From assembly GCA_020638735.1 (NCBI GenBank), contig JACKHZ010000022.1, positions 1-15,920 on the forward strand: a stretch of 15,920 bases of DNA. Reading direction: 5' to 3'. The position numbers and the translations under genes were made by a program. The stretch comes from Planctomycetota bacterium. GTDB taxonomy: Bacteria > Planctomycetota > UBA1135 > UBA2386. The notes beneath the pieces are model-generated. The model was not told the DNA's origin. It saw only the letters and a list, made by a program, of their open reading frames with translations, and did no database searches. Below are positions 13,906-15,920 of this stretch, piece by piece (position 1 is the stretch's first letter; every line of letters begins with the position of its first letter).

Positions 13906-15920
13906 TCAGCGCCCGCTTCTGCGGGGGCCGCCGCGCGGCTCCTGCGCGCCGCGCTGTCGCTGCTGCTCGTCGAGCCGCTGCAGCGCCTCGGTCACCGCCA
14001 GGGCGTCGACGTGGATCGTCGTCACCGCGTCGCCGCCGGGCCGCAGCTCGTAGCTGCCGAGCGGGATCGACGCCTGCGGCGAGTTGGTCGTGTCGGTGGC
14101 GTGCGGGCGCAGCAGCACCTCGTACTTGCCGGCGACCATCAGCGGCACCTCCACCAGGTCGGAGGCCTCGAGCCAGCCGCCGCTGCTGCGGCCGAGGTCC
14201 CAGCGCGGCAGCGAGAACGGCTCGCCGGTGCGCTGGTCGACGCCCTGGAACGACGACGGCAGGCCGGTGTCGCCCTGCAGGATCACCGACAGGCGGACCT
14301 TGCGCGTCGGGCCGCACAGCGCGCGCGCGCCGGGCACGTCGAGCAACGCCGGTCGCAGCGTGCGCAGGCGGAGGTCGTGGTCGCCGGGCAGCAGCTGCGT
14401 CTCCAGGGTCTCGATGCCGCGGCCGAACACCTGCACGGTCAGCAGCGAAGCCGCGGTGATCAGCTCGGCGCGCCCGCCCCGCCAACGGAAGCCGGCCTCG
14501 GTCCAGGTGCCGTCCGGTTGCTGCAGGCGGGCGCGGATCGGCCCGTCGAGCGGCAGCAGCTGGGCGCTCTCGTCGACCGCGCGCAGCCGGTAGCGGAACA
14601 GCGCCTCGCGCAGGTCGATCTCGCGCAGCCGCGCGTCGTCGTTCTCGCCCGGCTGCACGAACACGTCGGGCACCAGCAGGAGCGGCTCGCGCCAGCCGCG
14701 CATCGTCACCAGGAAGTCGTAGCGGCCCGGCTGCAGCGGCTCGAGCGTGAAGCGCCCCCCGCGGCGCGAGACGTCGGCGCGGCGCGTGTCGCGCTGGCGC
14801 GCTGCCTCGTCGAGCGGTCGCAGCGTGACCGCCACGGCGCCGTCGGCGAGCCAGTCGGGCAGCCGCACGCGGCCGCGCACGATGCCGTTCCTGGCGATGC
14901 GGATCTGCATCGTGCGGTCGGCGGCGGCGAGCGGCACCGAGTCGGCGAAGTGGCGGTCGGTGTCGGCGCGCACGCGCAGGCGGCCCGGCGGCAGGTCGCC
15001 GAACAGCGCGAAGGTGCCGTCGTCGGCGGAGCGCGTGCGCAGCCCCGGCAGGTCCGACCAGCGCTCCTGGGGTTCGGCGCGGCGCTGCGGCCAGCCTTCT
15101 TCGTTGAGCGGCAGGCCGCGCCGTGGTGGCTGCACCCGCCGGCCGTCGTTGCCGGGCGGCTGTTGGCTCGGCGCCGTGCCGACCAGCTGCTGCACGGTGA
15201 CCTGGGCGCCGGCGACCGGCTGTCCGCGGTCGTCGACGACGACGCCCGCCGCCAGCGGCGGCAGCGGCTGCACGACGAACGTGCCGAGCTCGACGCGCAC
15301 GCCGCCGGGCCACTTCGGCATCGGCAGCGCGCAGCCCAGCTGGCCGACGGCGGCGCCGTTGTCGTCCCGTGCCGCCACGCGCAGCTCGGCGCGGAACGGG
15401 CCGTCGCCGTCGTGGCCACTGGTGACGAGGTCGAAGCGACCGTCGGCGATCGCATGCACGTCGAACACCCGCTCGACGCGCTCGCCGTTCCAGATCACCA
15501 GGCGGGCGCGGTTGCCGCCGGGCGGCTCGGCGAGCGGCTGCTGGTCCGGGCCGAGCACGCGGCCGGCGAGCACGACGTGCACGTCGCGCGGCGGCACGCG
15601 GACCTCGACGAGTTCGCCGGGTCGCTCGGGGCCGCGCCGCGGCGGCGCGCTGGTGATGCGCCGTTCGTCGGGGTAGCGCGCGTAGGCGACCAGCGCATCG
15701 CCGACGGCGACCGGCTCGAGCACGACGGGCGCGGCGCCGGCCGGCTTGTCGGCGCGGCGGCCCGTGCCCCAGCCGATCGGGAAGTCGTCGCTCTCCCGCT
15801 CGCCGTCGGCGCCGCAGAACACCATCGCCGGCGACAGCAGCGGCGCGCCGGCGTGATCGACCAGGGTCACCTCGAGCCTGCCGAGCGCCGGCACCACGAG
15901 CCGCACCGGCTCCTGCTGCA
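13906..15920 (-). CDS. Large carboxypeptidase-regulatory-like (CarboxypepD_reg) repeat protein, 5' truncated
   Basis: At least 670 residues are visible and the frame runs off the window end, so the N-terminus is missing. A GTG at 15906 is in frame, but the codons before it stay open and nothing marks it as a start. The protein is a string of beta-sandwich modules of the carboxypeptidase regulatory type. One spans about 15370-15600 (VVLAGRVLGPDQQPLAEPP to GRFDLVTSG). Another, about 15000-15260, runs from AGVVVDDRGQPVAGAQVTV to DDGTFALFGDLPPGRLRV. A third, about 14730-14890, runs from GRVRLPDWLADGAVAVTLRP to GGRFTLEPLQPGRYDFLV. Further beta-rich sequence follows, and the C-terminus is a Gln/Arg-rich tail (DEQQRQRGAQEPRGG). 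Such modules are common in large secreted or surface-anchored proteins of Planctomycetota. No peptidase or other catalytic motif lies in the visible part. It is co-directional with the oxidase operon, but 161 bp apart, so a shared function is not implied. Confidence 0.75.
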   Translation of the reverse strand, partial: QQEPVRLVVPALGRLEVTLVDHAGAPLLSPAMVFCGADGERESDDFPIGWGTGRRADKPAGAAPVVLEPVAVGDALVAYARYPDERRITSAPPRRGPERPGELVEVRVPPRDVHVVLAGRVLGPDQQPLAEPPGGNRARLVIWNGERVERVFDVHAIADGRFDLVTSGHDGDGPFRAELRVAARDDNGAAVGQLGCALPMPKWPGGVRVELGTFVVQPLPPLAAGVVVDDRGQPVAGAQVTVQQLVGTAPSQQPPGNDGRRVQPPRRGLPLNEEGWPQRRAEPQERWSDLPGLRTRSADDGTFALFGDLPPGRLRVRADTDRHFADSVPLAAADRTMQIRIARNGIVRGRVRLPDWLADGAVAVTLRPLDEAARQRDTRRADVSRRGGRFTLEPLQPGRYDFLVTMRGWREPLLLVPDVFVQPGENDDARLREIDLREALFRYRLRAVDESAQLLPLDGPIRARLQQPDGTWTEAGFRWRGGRAELITAASLLTVQVFGRGIETLETQLLPGDHDLRLRTLRPALLDVPGARALCGPTRKVRLSVILQGDTGLPSSFQGVDQRTGEPFSLPRWDLGRSSGGWLEASDLVEVPLMVAGKYEVLLRPHATDTTNSPQASIPLGSYELRPGGDAVTTIHVDALAVTEALQRLDEQQRQRGAQEPRGGPRRSGR

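Noticed and set aside
13734..14459. A 241-codon plus-strand frame starting in the gap before the oxidase gene
   Set aside because: Most of it is antisense to the carboxypeptidase-regulatory-like gene and is Arg/Ala/Pro/Ser low-complexity sequence without motifs.

Overview
The window is very GC-rich, densely coding chromosomal DNA. It most likely comes from a planctomycete-type bacterium. The strongest hint is a C-terminal domain of about 120-135 residues opening with a YGxGC / GYGC motif. It ends two otherwise unrelated exported proteins here (a kelch-like protein and a multiheme cytochrome), as I recall from secreted proteins of Planctomycetota. The carboxypeptidase-regulatory-like repeat protein and the generally weak ribosome-binding sites fit this. 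The taxonomic call is an inference from domain style, not from a marker gene. I see no rRNA, tRNA, CRISPR array, insertion sequence, integrase or att site.

Layout: two convergent blocks meet near 6394-6494. The plus-strand block (2-6393) holds the 3' end of an outer-membrane beta-barrel protein, a RluC/RluD-type 23S rRNA pseudouridine synthase, an 888-residue GH63-like glucosidase, and a secreted protein of about twelve kelch-like repeats with the YGxGC C-terminal domain.

The minus-strand block (15920 down to 6495), in transcription order, starts with the 3' part of a large carboxypeptidase-regulatory-like protein. Next is a tightly coupled three-gene operon: a haem-oxygenase-like diiron oxidase (HDO), a class I SAM methyltransferase and a TauD-family Fe(II)/2-oxoglutarate dioxygenase. 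These genes are joined by ATGA and GTGA stop/start overlaps. After a GC hairpin and a strong ribosome-binding site comes a nitric-oxide sensing pair. It consists of a stand-alone H-NOX haem protein and, 4 nt later, a hybrid histidine kinase whose N-terminus looks like the HNOBA (H-NOX-associated) domain of animal soluble guanylate cyclase. About 120 bp further, a nine-haem exported cytochrome c follows a direct-repeat operator candidate.

How the genes may work together: the H-NOX protein should bind NO and control the HNOBA-kinase-receiver protein, a two-gene counterpart of guanylate cyclase with a phosphorelay output instead of a cyclase. The multiheme cytochrome directly downstream suggests a link to respiratory or redox control, but this rests on position only. 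The oxidase-methyltransferase-dioxygenase operon looks like a compact pathway for a small molecule that I cannot name. It and the NO-sensing pair are the best candidates for undescribed biology here.
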